From: an uncultured Rhodospirillales bacterium
GTDB taxonomy: Bacteria > Pseudomonadota > Alphaproteobacteria > Reyranellales > Reyranellaceae
Assembly (NCBI GenBank): GCA_902825855.1
Contig: CADECW010000002.1
Location: 1-64,000, forward strand
Direction: 5' to 3'
DNA length: 64,000 nucleotides
In this document: one piece after another, positions 44,259-52,096 of the stretch
How the letters are laid out: each line of letters starts with the position of its first letter
Numbering within the stretch: position 1 is the first letter of the stretch
Translations under genes and position numbers: made by a program
The notes under the pieces: generated by a model
Told to the model about the DNA's origin: nothing
Database searches by the model: none
What the model saw: the letters and a program-made list of their open reading frames with translations, nothing else

Positions 44259-44573
44259 ATGAACCGTCCCCTCCTCACCTCCATCCTTGTCCTTGCCGCA
44301 GCCGCCACACAGGCCGAGGCGCGTTCGCCGATTGGCGGCGCCACAATGCCGCGTGAGCCTTTGCAGAGCGACGCCCTCGGCCCACGCAGCGACCCGACCC
44401 CGACGGTAGCCGAAGCCGTCGCGCGCACGCAGATCGAGAAGAGCGGCTACACCAGCGTGCGCGGACTGCAGCGCACCGGCGACGGCACCTGGCGCGCCGT
44501 GGCGCGCGACCAGCGCAACGCCCCGGTGGCAGTTACTCTCGACAACGGCGGCAATGTCACGCAGACGCGCTGA
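44259..44573 (+). CDS. Small exported protein, PepSY-like tail (paralogue 1 of 3)
   Basis: The 104-residue protein has a signal peptide (LLTSILVLAAAATQAEA), a low-complexity middle, and a C-terminal module of about 45 residues: IEKSGYTSVRGLQRTGDGTW, then RAVA and a VTLDNGG end. The same module occurs in the proteins at 46869-47195 and 47318-47710. The shape (helix with GY, then strands with G-x-W) recalls PepSY domains. It is followed by a strong terminator, so it is probably monocistronic. Confidence 0.75.
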   Translation: MNRPLLTSILVLAAAATQAEARSPIGGATMPREPLQSDALGPRSDPTPTVAEAVARTQIEKSGYTSVRGLQRTGDGTWRAVARDQRNAPVAVTLDNGGNVTQTR

Positions 44574-44606
44574 GCCCGGCCCGCCTGGCCGGCTCGCCTC
44601 GAACCA

Positions 44607-44636
44607 GCCCACTCCGTTCGACGGAGTGGGCTTTTT
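44607..44636 (+). terminator. Strong intrinsic terminator
   Basis: An 11-bp perfect stem, GCCCACTCCGT (44607-44617) and ACGGAGTGGGC (44621-44631), closes a TCG loop and is followed by five T residues. It lies 34 nt after the stop of small exported protein 1. The isochorismatase-fold gene begins only 30 nt further on. Confidence 0.9.
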
Positions 44637-44666
44637 GCTGCGGTCCGGACGGTCTATCGTGTGTCC

Positions 44667-45302
44667 ATGACAGACGACTATCAGCGCCGCAGCTATGGCG
44701 AGATCTCGGTCGGAACCGGCGAGAAGCCGGGCATCGTCGTGGTCGACTTCCAGCTCGGATTCACCGATCCGCAGTATCCCCTGGGGGGCGCCCCGCTGGT
44801 CATTCGCGCCGTCGAGAACACGGCCAAGCTGCTCAAGGTCGCTCGGCGCGTCGGCGTTCCCGTTGCGGTGTGCAACACCGCCTACATGAACGAGCGCGAA
44901 ATGCCCTACTGGAAGATCACTGCTGTGAAGCAGACCTTCCTCCACGACCATCCCAGCACCGCGCTCGATCCGCGCATCTACGAGCCGGGCTACGATCTCA
45001 AGGTGACAAAGAAAGGCCCGTCGATCTTCTTCGAGACCGGTGTCGCAAACTACTTCATGAAGGAACGTGTCGACACCATGATCGTGACCGGCTGCAACAC
45101 CTCGGGCTGCATCCGCGGCAGCGCGCTCGATGCCTTCAGCCACCGCTTCCGCACGCTGGTGCCCGAGGATTGCGTGGGCGACATCGAGGAAGGCCCCCAC
45201 CGCGACAACCTGCGCGATATTGGCCGGCGTTATGTGGACGTCACCGACCTTGCCGGATGCATCGACTACCTGGAGCGCTGGGGCAAGAGAAACAGCAGCT
45301 GA
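44667..45302 (+). CDS. Isochorismatase-fold cysteine hydrolase (N-carbamoylsarcosine amidase-like)
   Basis: The 211-residue cysteine hydrolase has Asp in VVVDFQLGFTDP, Lys in KKGPSIFFETG and the nucleophilic Cys in TGCNTSGCIRGSALDAFS. The Cys segment (TGCNTSGCIR) is characteristic of N-carbamoylsarcosine amidase and related ureido or amide hydrolases. I start at ATG 44667. A carbamoyl-cleaving role would fit the hydantoin locus further right, though the genes are about 8 kb apart. Confidence 0.85.
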   Translation: MTDDYQRRSYGEISVGTGEKPGIVVVDFQLGFTDPQYPLGGAPLVIRAVENTAKLLKVARRVGVPVAVCNTAYMNEREMPYWKITAVKQTFLHDHPSTALDPRIYEPGYDLKVTKKGPSIFFETGVANYFMKERVDTMIVTGCNTSGCIRGSALDAFSHRFRTLVPEDCVGDIEEGPHRDNLRDIGRRYVDVTDLAGCIDYLERWGKRNSS

Positions 45303-45323
45303 TGATTTGCATCATCCCAAGCA

Positions 45324-45794
45324 TCACGCGTGGCCGCTGCCGCAGACATCGACCCACTCAGCGTCAACCAGCTGGGCCATGCGCAATGGATTGATACGCA
45401 GCGCTGAATGCGTTGAACCGGCCGCAGGCACGACCTCCTCGAACGCTTTCAGCGACACATCGCAATAGACCGGCAGCGGCGTCGCCAGGCCGAACGGGCA
45501 GACGCCGCCGACCGGATGGCCGGTAATCGCCACAACTTCCTCCGCCGTCAGCATGCGCGGTTTGCCACCGAACACGACCTTGGCCTTCTTGTTGTCGAGC
45601 CGCGCCTCGCCGCTGGTGACGACCAGCAGGTTGCGCTCGCGCACGCGCAGCGACAGGGTCTTGGCAATCTGCGCCGGCTGCACACCATGGCCCGCCGCGG
45701 CGAGCGCCACCGTGGCAGTGCTGCCGTCCAGTTCGACAATAGAGATGTCTGGAGCATGGCTGGCGAGAAAAGCGCGGACCGATTCGAGGCTCAT
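45324..45794 (-). CDS. YbaK/ProX-type aminoacyl-tRNA deacylase
   Basis: The 156-residue trans-editing protein removes mischarged amino acids (Cys or Ala from tRNA-Pro in known members). Family features are IAKTLSLRVRERNLLVVTSG, the catalytic Lys in LDNKKAKVVFG, and the GxxP loop GHPVGGVCPFG. The ATG at 45794 gives the typical length; the frame runs further upstream, but without family sequence. Confidence 0.88.
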   Translation of the reverse strand: MSLESVRAFLASHAPDISIVELDGSTATVALAAAGHGVQPAQIAKTLSLRVRERNLLVVTSGEARLDNKKAKVVFGGKPRMLTAEEVVAITGHPVGGVCPFGLATPLPVYCDVSLKAFEEVVPAAGSTHSALRINPLRMAQLVDAEWVDVCGSGHA

Positions 45795-45950
45795 GCCCCT
45801 TGATAGCAATGTCGCGCCACAGCTGCACGTCCTACGCGCGTCGACCGTCGGCGAACCATTCACAATGCGAACCCGATAGCAGGGAACGTCTACGGCAGCA
45901 TGGACAATGGTGAGTCTTGCGTTCAGCGTGGAGACGTGAGGAGATACATC

Positions 45951-46307
45951 ATGCTCGGCAAGGTCACTGTCGCGGTCGCTATCGTGGTTGCAGACGTCGC
46001 CTTGGCCCAGGCACCGGTTGCCATCGTTCAGTACAGCTGTGCACACGGCAAGTCACTCCATGCCGAGTATTTCGACGGTTTGACTCGCACGGCACCCGAC
46101 GGTCGACCCATTCCAGGCGGCCACGTCATCCTCACACTCGCGGACGGCAAGAAGCTCACCTTGCCACAGACCCTGTCCGCCTCGGGCATACGTTACGCCA
46201 ACGAGGGCGAGACTTTGGTGTTCTGGAGCAAGGGCGACACAGCCTTCGTCGAAGAAGGCCCCAACCGGACTGTGACTTACGAGGACTGTATCGGCGGCAA
46301 GAAGTAG
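45951..46307 (+). CDS. MliC-like lysozyme inhibitor / C-type lysozyme inhibitor
   Basis: The 118-residue exported protein has a signal peptide ending VALAQ and a MliC/PliC pattern: VQYSCAHGKSLHAEYF, then VILTLADGKKLTLPQT, ASGIRYANEGETLVFWSKGD and the final EDC. The YxC...C disulfide pair is conserved. It probably inhibits host or environmental C-type lysozymes in the periplasm. GAGGAG precedes the ATG. Confidence 0.78.
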   Translation: MLGKVTVAVAIVVADVALAQAPVAIVQYSCAHGKSLHAEYFDGLTRTAPDGRPIPGGHVILTLADGKKLTLPQTLSASGIRYANEGETLVFWSKGDTAFVEEGPNRTVTYEDCIGGKK

Positions 46308-46314
46308 ACGCTCG

Positions 46315-46668
46315 CTAGACCTGGAAGAGCAGGAAGCCGCCGAAGCCCGCGGCGGTGAGCGTCATACCGAGCCAGCGGAAGAAGCGCGTCGACTGCTTTT
46401 CGAGCAGGTGCCGGGTGTGCAGGGCCGCCCGCTCGGCGCGCGACATTTCGGTCCTGGTCCTGAGTTGGTGAGCGAGGAACCCCGGCGAGACGCCGGCACC
46501 GACGACGCCGTCCTGTTCCATGTCTACCCGGGCGGTGACGAACCAGATCATCAGGCCGATTACGCCGATGCCGAAGAAACTCGCATAGGCGACGATCATG
46601 AAGGCGATCACCGAAGCGATCAGCCAACCACTCCAGACGAACGCCATGACGAAGGACTTGCCGGGCAT
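46315..46668 (-). CDS. Small membrane protein, unknown
   Basis: The 117-residue protein has two or three hydrophobic segments (about 8-30, 31-47 and 98-115) with a basic cytoplasmic loop (RTRTEMSRAERAALHTRHLL). The ATG at 46668 has a strong GGAGG ribosome site. Convergent with the MliC-like gene. I recognise no family. Confidence 0.65.
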   Translation of the reverse strand: MPGKSFVMAFVWSGWLIASVIAFMIVAYASFFGIGVIGLMIWFVTARVDMEQDGVVGAGVSPGFLAHQLRTRTEMSRAERAALHTRHLLEKQSTRFFRWLGMTLTAAGFGGFLLFQV

Positions 46669-46786
46669 GGACGCCTCCTGTGCGCGACGCAGTTGGAAAT
46701 CGTGATCTTTCCTCAGTCGGTACGCAAGTCGCAGGGGCCGGCGCCAAAGCGCAAAGCAAATGTGGCCAGCCTGCGGCCGGTCTTTC

Positions 46787-46810
46787 GTTGCACGACAATT
46801 GTCATGCAAC
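46787..46810. promoter_or_regulatory. 24-bp near-perfect palindrome, operator-like
   Basis: GTTGCA (46787-46792) and TGCAAC (46805-46810) flank a perfect GACAATTGTC core (46794-46803). The only non-paired position is C46793 against A46804. It lies in the divergent region between the small membrane protein (start 46668) and exported protein 2 (start 46869). The regulator is unknown; no tested box I know matches it confidently. Confidence 0.55.
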
Positions 46811-46868
46811 ACCTCTTCCCGCATCGCGTTCACTCGGCGTCTGCAAACTTACAGCAAGGAGGACGACC

Positions 46869-47195
46869 ATGATCCGCACGACCCTGGCGACCGTCGCTCT
46901 GATCGCCGCGGCCGGCGTGGCGCACGCCCAGATGCAGGCCCCGAGCACGCCGGAAGGCCGCGACCAGCGATCGATGCCCGGCGCCACCAGCAACCCCAAC
47001 ACCGCCCAGCCGAAAAGCCCGATGAATCCGACGGCCGCCGAGGCGGCAGCCAAGGCCGAGTTGGAAAAGCGCGGCTACAGCGGCGTCAAGAGCCTGACGC
47101 GTGACACGGCCGGCAACTGGGCGGCTAAGGCGATGCGCAACAACGTCGAGGTCGCCGTAGTCCTGGAGCCGAACGGCACGATCAGGGAGCAGTAG
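46869..47195 (+). CDS. Small exported protein, PepSY-like tail (paralogue 2 of 3)
   Basis: The 108-residue protein has a signal peptide (TTLATVALIAAAGVAHAQ), a Pro/Asn/Gly-rich linker and the shared C-terminal module: AELEKRGYSGVKSLTRDTAG, NWAAKAM, then VAVVLEPNGTI. The ATG has AAGGAGG 8 nt upstream. A 24-bp palindrome 59 bp upstream may control it. Function is unknown. Confidence 0.75.
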   Translation: MIRTTLATVALIAAAGVAHAQMQAPSTPEGRDQRSMPGATSNPNTAQPKSPMNPTAAEAAAKAELEKRGYSGVKSLTRDTAGNWAAKAMRNNVEVAVVLEPNGTIREQ

Positions 47196-47219
47196 GCCGA
47201 GAGGCCTCTGCCGCCCGGC

Positions 47220-47257
47220 CTGGCGGGACGGTTTACTCCTCGTTTGCGTCCCGCCAG
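47220..47257 (+). terminator. Hairpin after exported protein 2
   Basis: CTGGCGGGAC (47220-47229) and GTCCCGCCAG (47248-47257) are exact complements over 10 bp with an 18-nt loop. It begins 25 nt after the stop codon. There is no T-run, so it would need Rho or act as an mRNA 3'-end stabiliser. Confidence 0.45.
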
Positions 47258-47317
47258 CGCTGCCGCTCTCATACTAGTGTATGGACTTGTTGGCATCGCC
47301 GGATCGACCATATCCGG

Positions 47318-47710
47318 ATGATGCGCACGTTCCTCCTCATCGCTTTCTCGGTCTCAATCCTGACGCTGGCCGCACCGGCTACGGCCCAGTACGCCCCGGG
47401 CTCGATCGGCAATGGCGGCCGTATGCCGGAGACAATGTCACCCGGCGCCTTGCCGCCGCCGCCGACTATTGTCGCTCCGTCAACGCCCGCGCCGCAGCCC
47501 TCCGCCTCCTATGGCGGGCGCTATCCTAATACCGAATCGCTGTCACGCGATCGCGTCCAGTCCGAAGGATATCGCGTGAAAAGCATCACGCGGCAGAACG
47601 ACGGCTCATGGAACGCGAAGGTCACCCGTGATCCTGTGCCGACGCGACCGCAGGGCGTGCCCAGCAAGGTCACCATCTATCCTGACGGCCGCATCGTCGA
47701 GGAGCGCTAA
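47318..47710 (+). CDS. Small exported protein, PepSY-like tail (paralogue 3 of 3)
   Basis: The 130-residue protein has a signal peptide (FLLIAFSVSILTLAAPATAQ), a longer Pro/Gly-rich linker, and the shared module: SRDRVQSEGYRVKSITRQND, GSWNAKV, then VTIYPDGRIVEE. A CATAC-TAGT-GTATG hairpin (47270-47283) lies 34 bp upstream. The end overlaps the convergent hydrolase gene by 4 nt. Function is unknown. Confidence 0.72.
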   Translation: MMRTFLLIAFSVSILTLAAPATAQYAPGSIGNGGRMPETMSPGALPPPPTIVAPSTPAPQPSASYGGRYPNTESLSRDRVQSEGYRVKSITRQNDGSWNAKVTRDPVPTRPQGVPSKVTIYPDGRIVEER

Positions 47711-48942
47711 TTCACTGCAATCCGGTCGAGCAACGGTGTCAGGTAGCGCCGGAACTCGTGCGGGCTTTCCGACATCGGAAAATGGCCCATGCCTCTCATG
47801 ACCTCGAAATGCCGCGCGCCGGTCACCCGGGCGAGCTCGGCGGTCAGTTCCGGCGTCGCCGAAAGGTCGTATTCGCCGGTCAGCAGGTACAACGGGCATT
47901 TGCCGTCGAGACCGGCAAGATCGGCGTTTCGGAGATCGCCGTCGCTGAAATAGTAGTGGAGATCACCGAGGAAGACGGACGGACCGCCCTGCATGTAGTG
48001 CCACAGCGTCTCCCACTTGTCGGAGCGTGGCGATGTCGGAGCGATCAGGCAGGCCACCGTTCCGGCGGCCGCTTCCTGGCCATGGACGTCCGGACGGAAC
48101 AGCACGTTGAGATCGCGGAGGCGGGTATCGGCGCCCCCGTCGGCATGGGTCGCCGACTGCAAGCCGATTGCGGCACGGAAATGCGAGCCGTGGCGCAGCG
48201 CGAGGTGCAGCACGGCGCGGCCGCCGATCGAGCAGCCCATGACCACCGGCCGCGCCAGGCCGAGCGCCCGCGACACCGCCATGACGGTGTCGACATAGAG
48301 CTGAGTGGTGAGTTGGTAGGCCTCAGTCTCGAAGCCGGAGGGCGGCGAAGACTTGCCATGCCATGGCAGATCGAAGGCGATGACGCGAAAGCGCGCGGTG
48401 ATCGAAGGATCGTTCAGCAAGGCGCGATACTGGCGGCCGTCGGCGCCGGCAGTATGCAGGCAGAGCAACGGGATGCCCTGCCCCGCTTCCTCGAAATAGA
48501 GGCGGTGCGGCCTTCCATTGAAGTCCAGGCGCAGGTAGCGGCCGACGATCGGCTCGATGATGGGCTCGCCGACTACGGCTGACTGCGGTAACGGCGCAGC
48601 CGGCCGCAGCGCCGCGAAGATCTGCTCCAGAAACAGCATGTGGCGGCCCCAGGCCAGAACGTCACCGTCGACCTTGAGATGACCGACGCGCTGCATCGCG
48701 ACGAGGCTCTGGAAGCCGACGGCCGGGACGGCCTTGGCGAACTCGGCCCAAGTTGCGGGCGAGGCAGTCAGCGTGAAGGCGGGATTCGCAGCCGCTGCCT
48801 TTTCGACCGAGATGCGCTCGCCGACGCGTACGGTGACCGGCTCCGTGCCACCCAGCACGTCAAAGGAAAGCTCAGCCAAACGGGCGCGCCGCTGCAGCGC
48901 CGCATTTCCGTCGAGAGCCGCCACGAGGTGCGAGAAGTCCAT
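47707..48942 (-). CDS. Alpha/beta-hydrolase with N-terminal SCP2-like domain
   Basis: The 411-residue protein joins an N-terminal segment of about 120 residues resembling a sterol-carrier-protein-2 domain (VTVRVGERISV, FTLTASPATWAEFAKAV, LKVDGD) to an alpha/beta-hydrolase. The hydrolase part has PLLCLHTAG (oxyanion), GCSIGGRAVLHLAL (nucleophile), GEYD (acid) and GMGHFPMSE (His). It starts 2 nt after the Bug receptor stop. It may hydrolyse a hydrophobic ester brought to it by the SCP2-like part; that is inference. Confidence 0.82.
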   Translation of the reverse strand: MDFSHLVAALDGNAALQRRARLAELSFDVLGGTEPVTVRVGERISVEKAAAANPAFTLTASPATWAEFAKAVPAVGFQSLVAMQRVGHLKVDGDVLAWGRHMLFLEQIFAALRPAAPLPQSAVVGEPIIEPIVGRYLRLDFNGRPHRLYFEEAGQGIPLLCLHTAGADGRQYRALLNDPSITARFRVIAFDLPWHGKSSPPSGFETEAYQLTTQLYVDTVMAVSRALGLARPVVMGCSIGGRAVLHLALRHGSHFRAAIGLQSATHADGGADTRLRDLNVLFRPDVHGQEAAAGTVACLIAPTSPRSDKWETLWHYMQGGPSVFLGDLHYYFSDGDLRNADLAGLDGKCPLYLLTGEYDLSATPELTAELARVTGARHFEVMRGMGHFPMSESPHEFRRYLTPLLDRIAVN

Positions 48943-48944
48943 GC

Positions 48945-49907
48945 TCAGTTGCCCGGCTTGATGTTGGCGTCCTTGATGACCTTCGCCCACTTGGGAATGT
49001 CACCGGCGATGGAAGCGCGCGTCTCCTCGGGCGTGCTGCCGACGGTGTCCAGGCCGAGTGCTGCGAACTTCTGCTTCATCTCCGGCTCGGCCAGCACCTT
49101 CAGCGATTCGGCGCGCACTTTGTCGACGATCGGCTGGGGCAAGCCGGCTGGTCCCATCAGGGCAAACCATGACGTCGCCTCGAAGCCCGGGAAGCCCGAT
49201 TCGTCGAAGGTCCGCAGGTCGGGCGCGTTGGGCGAGCGCTGCAGCGAGGTGACGCCGATGCCGCGGACCCGGCCGTCGCGCACCAGCGGCAGGCTGGCGC
49301 CGGCATTCTGGATACCGACCTGGACGACGCCGGCCATGAGATCCGAGAGGTTGGCCCCGCGGTAGGGGATGTGCTCCATCTTGATGCCGGCCAGGTGGGA
49401 AAAAAGCTCGCCGGCGATATGCTGCGGCGTGCCCACTCCGGGCGTGCCATAGGACAGCTTTCCGGGATTGGCCCTGGCATAGGCTGCCAGCTCGGCAATT
49501 GACTTCACTGGCAGGTCGTTGTTCACCATCATGATCGACGGCATGCGCAGCGAGGTGGAAATCGGCGTCAGGTCCTTCAGCGGATCGAACGGCAGTGTCT
49601 GCATGCTGGGCAGGATGGTAATGGCGGCATTGCCGGCCCACATCAGTGTGTAGCCGTCGGGTGCGGCCTTGGCGACGCGATCGGTGCCGATGGCGCCTGA
49701 ATTGCCGGCGATGTTCTCAACCACCACCGGTTGCCCCCACGCCTGCTGGAACTTGTCGGCGAACATGCGGGCGGTCACGTCGGTGGCACTTCCGGCGGTA
49801 AAGCCCACCACCAGCTTGACCGGCTTTTCGGGCCAGGTGCCCTGGGCGAGCGCGGGCGTCGCGGCCAGTCCGACGAAAATCGCCAAGACACGAGCCATAC
49901 GAAGCAT
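48945..49907 (-). CDS. Bug/TctC-family tripartite tricarboxylate transporter receptor (orphan)
   Basis: The 320-residue periplasmic binding protein has a signal peptide (VLAIFVGLAATPALAQ), then the family opening WPEKPVKLVVGFTAGSATDV, VDxVxRx region ENIAGNSGAIGTDRVAKAAP, and C-terminus WAKVIKDANIKPGN. No TctA/TctB membrane genes are in the window, as is common for Bug proteins. The coupled hydrolase gene suggests ligand and enzyme share a substrate. Confidence 0.9.
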   Translation of the reverse strand: MLRMARVLAIFVGLAATPALAQGTWPEKPVKLVVGFTAGSATDVTARMFADKFQQAWGQPVVVENIAGNSGAIGTDRVAKAAPDGYTLMWAGNAAITILPSMQTLPFDPLKDLTPISTSLRMPSIMMVNNDLPVKSIAELAAYARANPGKLSYGTPGVGTPQHIAGELFSHLAGIKMEHIPYRGANLSDLMAGVVQVGIQNAGASLPLVRDGRVRGIGVTSLQRSPNAPDLRTFDESGFPGFEATSWFALMGPAGLPQPIVDKVRAESLKVLAEPEMKQKFAALGLDTVGSTPEETRASIAGDIPKWAKVIKDANIKPGN

Positions 49908-49980
49908 TGGTTCCTCCCTTTTCCGGAAACCTATGGCAACGGGCGCTGGCTTACCAGGGCCCGATTGCAGTCTCCGGCTC

Positions 49981-50646
49981 CTACCGGCGGCCGGCCAATG
50001 CCCGATTCTCCAGCCGGCTCAGGAGGCGAACCAGCGGCCACAGCAACAGGAAGTAGATGATCGCCGCCAGCACGATGGGCGTCGCGTTGTAGGTCAGGCT
50101 TTGCGCCTGGCGGGCCTGGAACAGAAGCTCGGGCACGGCGACCACGCTGCCGAGCGAGGTCAGCTTGACGACCTCGAGCGTATTGGACATCAGGTCGGGC
50201 AGCACGTTGCGCACGGCCTGAGGCAGCACGATGTAGGTCATGGCCTGCAGGCGGCTGAGACCGGTCGAACGGCCCGCTTCGACCTGACCCGCTGGCACCG
50301 ACTCGATGCCGGCACGCAAGATCTCGCCGTAGTAGGCGCCGGTATTGAGGAAGAAGGCGATGGCCACGCAGGCAAACCCGCCGAGCTCCAGCCCGGCGAA
50401 CGGCAGGCCGGCGAACAGAAGCACAAGCAGGACCAGCGGCGGGAAGGCGCGGAAGAAGTCGACCCAAGCCATCAATGGCCAGCGAACCAATGGACTGTGC
50501 ACGGTGGCAAGCAGCGCGAGCATCAGGCCGCCCAGCAGGCCAAGCGGCACTACGATCAGCGACAGCAGCACGGTGTTCAGGAGGCCCGCCAGCACGATCG
50601 GCCAAATCGCGGCGATGATCTCGGGATTGAAGAAGGTCTCGATCAT
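49981..50646 (-). CDS. Polar amino-acid ABC transporter permease 2 (HisM/GlnP-like)
   Basis: The 221-residue permease has about five helices and the coupling loop EAGRSTGLSRLQAMTYIVLPQA (positions about 130-151). The start overlaps the stop of permease 1 (ATGA). It forms a heterodimer with permease 1 in a polar amino-acid-type importer. Confidence 0.9.
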   Translation of the reverse strand: MIETFFNPEIIAAIWPIVLAGLLNTVLLSLIVVPLGLLGGLMLALLATVHSPLVRWPLMAWVDFFRAFPPLVLLVLLFAGLPFAGLELGGFACVAIAFFLNTGAYYGEILRAGIESVPAGQVEAGRSTGLSRLQAMTYIVLPQAVRNVLPDLMSNTLEVVKLTSLGSVVAVPELLFQARQAQSLTYNATPIVLAAIIYFLLLWPLVRLLSRLENRALAGRR

Positions 50647-51323
50647 CGCTTCCACGCAAACTTGGTCTCGATCCAGCGCGCGGCGACGACGACCGGCAGG
50701 AACAGCACGAGGTAGGCGGCCGCTCCCATCATGAGCGGCGAGGGATTGTAGGAGTTGGAGACGGCCGAGCTTGCCTGTCCCAAGATCTCCGTGACTGCCA
50801 CGACGGTGCCGAGCGCGGTGCCCTTGGTGATCGCGATGGTGCGGTTGGTGAGCGGCGGAATGGTAAGCCGCAAGGCCTGCGGCAGCACGACATTGATGAG
50901 GGTCTGACCGAACGACAGGCCGGTCGAGCGCGAAGCCTCCCACTGCCCCTTCGGTATGGAGGTGATGCCGGCCCAGAAGATCTCCTCGGAGAAGGCCATC
51001 AGCACGAAGGCAAGCGACAGCCAGGTCGACACGAACCCGGAGGGCGAAACGCCGGCGGCCGGCAGGCCGAAATAGATCAGCACGATGACGACCAGCGGCG
51101 GCAGCGAGCGGAACAGGTCGACCACGAAGATGATCAGCCAGTTCAACGGTCGGATGGCGAGCGCACGCAGCAGCGCCAGCACGAGGCCGGCAATAAGGCC
51201 GCTCACTATGATGAGCACGGCGAGCTCGATGGTGACGACCATGCCGGAAAGGATGTCCGGCAGGTATTTCGCCATCACCCTGGCGTTGAAGAAGGTATCG
51301 ACGAAACGGTCCCAGGTGCTCAT
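50643..51323 (-). CDS. Polar amino-acid ABC transporter permease 1 (HisQ/GlnP-like)
   Basis: The 226-residue permease has about five helices and the coupling loop EASRSTGLSFGQTLINVVLP. FRSLPPLVVIVLIYFGLP is the typical region after the first helices. It lies 32 nt after the ATPase gene and overlaps permease 2. Confidence 0.9.
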   Translation of the reverse strand: MSTWDRFVDTFFNARVMAKYLPDILSGMVVTIELAVLIIVSGLIAGLVLALLRALAIRPLNWLIIFVVDLFRSLPPLVVIVLIYFGLPAAGVSPSGFVSTWLSLAFVLMAFSEEIFWAGITSIPKGQWEASRSTGLSFGQTLINVVLPQALRLTIPPLTNRTIAITKGTALGTVVAVTEILGQASSAVSNSYNPSPLMMGAAAYLVLFLPVVVAARWIETKFAWKR

Positions 51324-51355
51324 GTCTTGCGCAGGGGTCCGGGCGACAGCGTCAT

Positions 51356-52096
51356 CTAATGTCTCTGGATCTGCCCGATGAAGGCGCGCGTGCGCTCCTG
51401 GGTCGGACGCTCGAAGATCGCGGCCGGCGGCCCCTGCTCGACGATCAGGCCGTGGTCCATGAACACCACGCGGTCGGCGGCGTTGCGCGCGAAGCCCATC
51501 TCGTGACTCACGACGATCATGGTCATCCCGCTCTGGCGCAGGTCGCGCATCACTTCCAGCACCGAGCCGACCAGTTCGGGATCGAGTGCCGAGGTCGGCT
51601 CGTCGAACAGCATCACCCGCGGCTCGAGCGCAATGGCCCGCGCGATGGCAACGCGCTGTTGCTGACCGCCGGAGAGCTGGCCCGGCGTATGCCCGGCGCG
51701 GTCCGCCAGACCGACGCGCTGCAGCGCCGCCATTCCCAGCGCATCGGCCTCGGAGCGCGACTTGCCCACCACCTTGCGCAGCGCCAACGTCACGTTGCCG
51801 AGCGCCGTCATGTGCGGATAGAGGTTGAATGACTGGAACACCATGCCGATGCGCTGGCGGGCATGGTTGATATCGGTCTTGGCATCGAGCATGTCGATGC
51901 CGTCCACCACGACCGAACCGGAGGAAGGCTCCTCCAGCCGGTTGAGGCAGCGCAGCAACGTCGACTTGCCCGAACCCGACGGGCCGATCACGAACACCAG
52001 CTCGCGCTCGGCCACCGAAAGATCGACCCCCTTCAGAACATGAAGATGGCCGAAATGCTTGTGGAGGCCGCGCGCTTCGACAATCGCGTCAGCCAC
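51356..52096 (-). CDS. Polar amino-acid ABC transporter ATP-binding protein (GlnQ/HisP-like)
   Basis: The 246-residue ATPase has Walker A GPSGSGKST (38-46), signature LSGGQQQR, Walker B VMLFDEPTSALDPE and switch His in VVSHEMGFA. Strong likeness to GlnQ/HisP-type subunits, which import amino acids. The GTG start overlaps the SBP stop by 8 nt. Confidence 0.92.
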   Translation of the reverse strand: MADAIVEARGLHKHFGHLHVLKGVDLSVAERELVFVIGPSGSGKSTLLRCLNRLEEPSSGSVVVDGIDMLDAKTDINHARQRIGMVFQSFNLYPHMTALGNVTLALRKVVGKSRSEADALGMAALQRVGLADRAGHTPGQLSGGQQQRVAIARAIALEPRVMLFDEPTSALDPELVGSVLEVMRDLRQSGMTMIVVSHEMGFARNAADRVVFMDHGLIVEQGPPAAIFERPTQERTRAFIGQIQRH

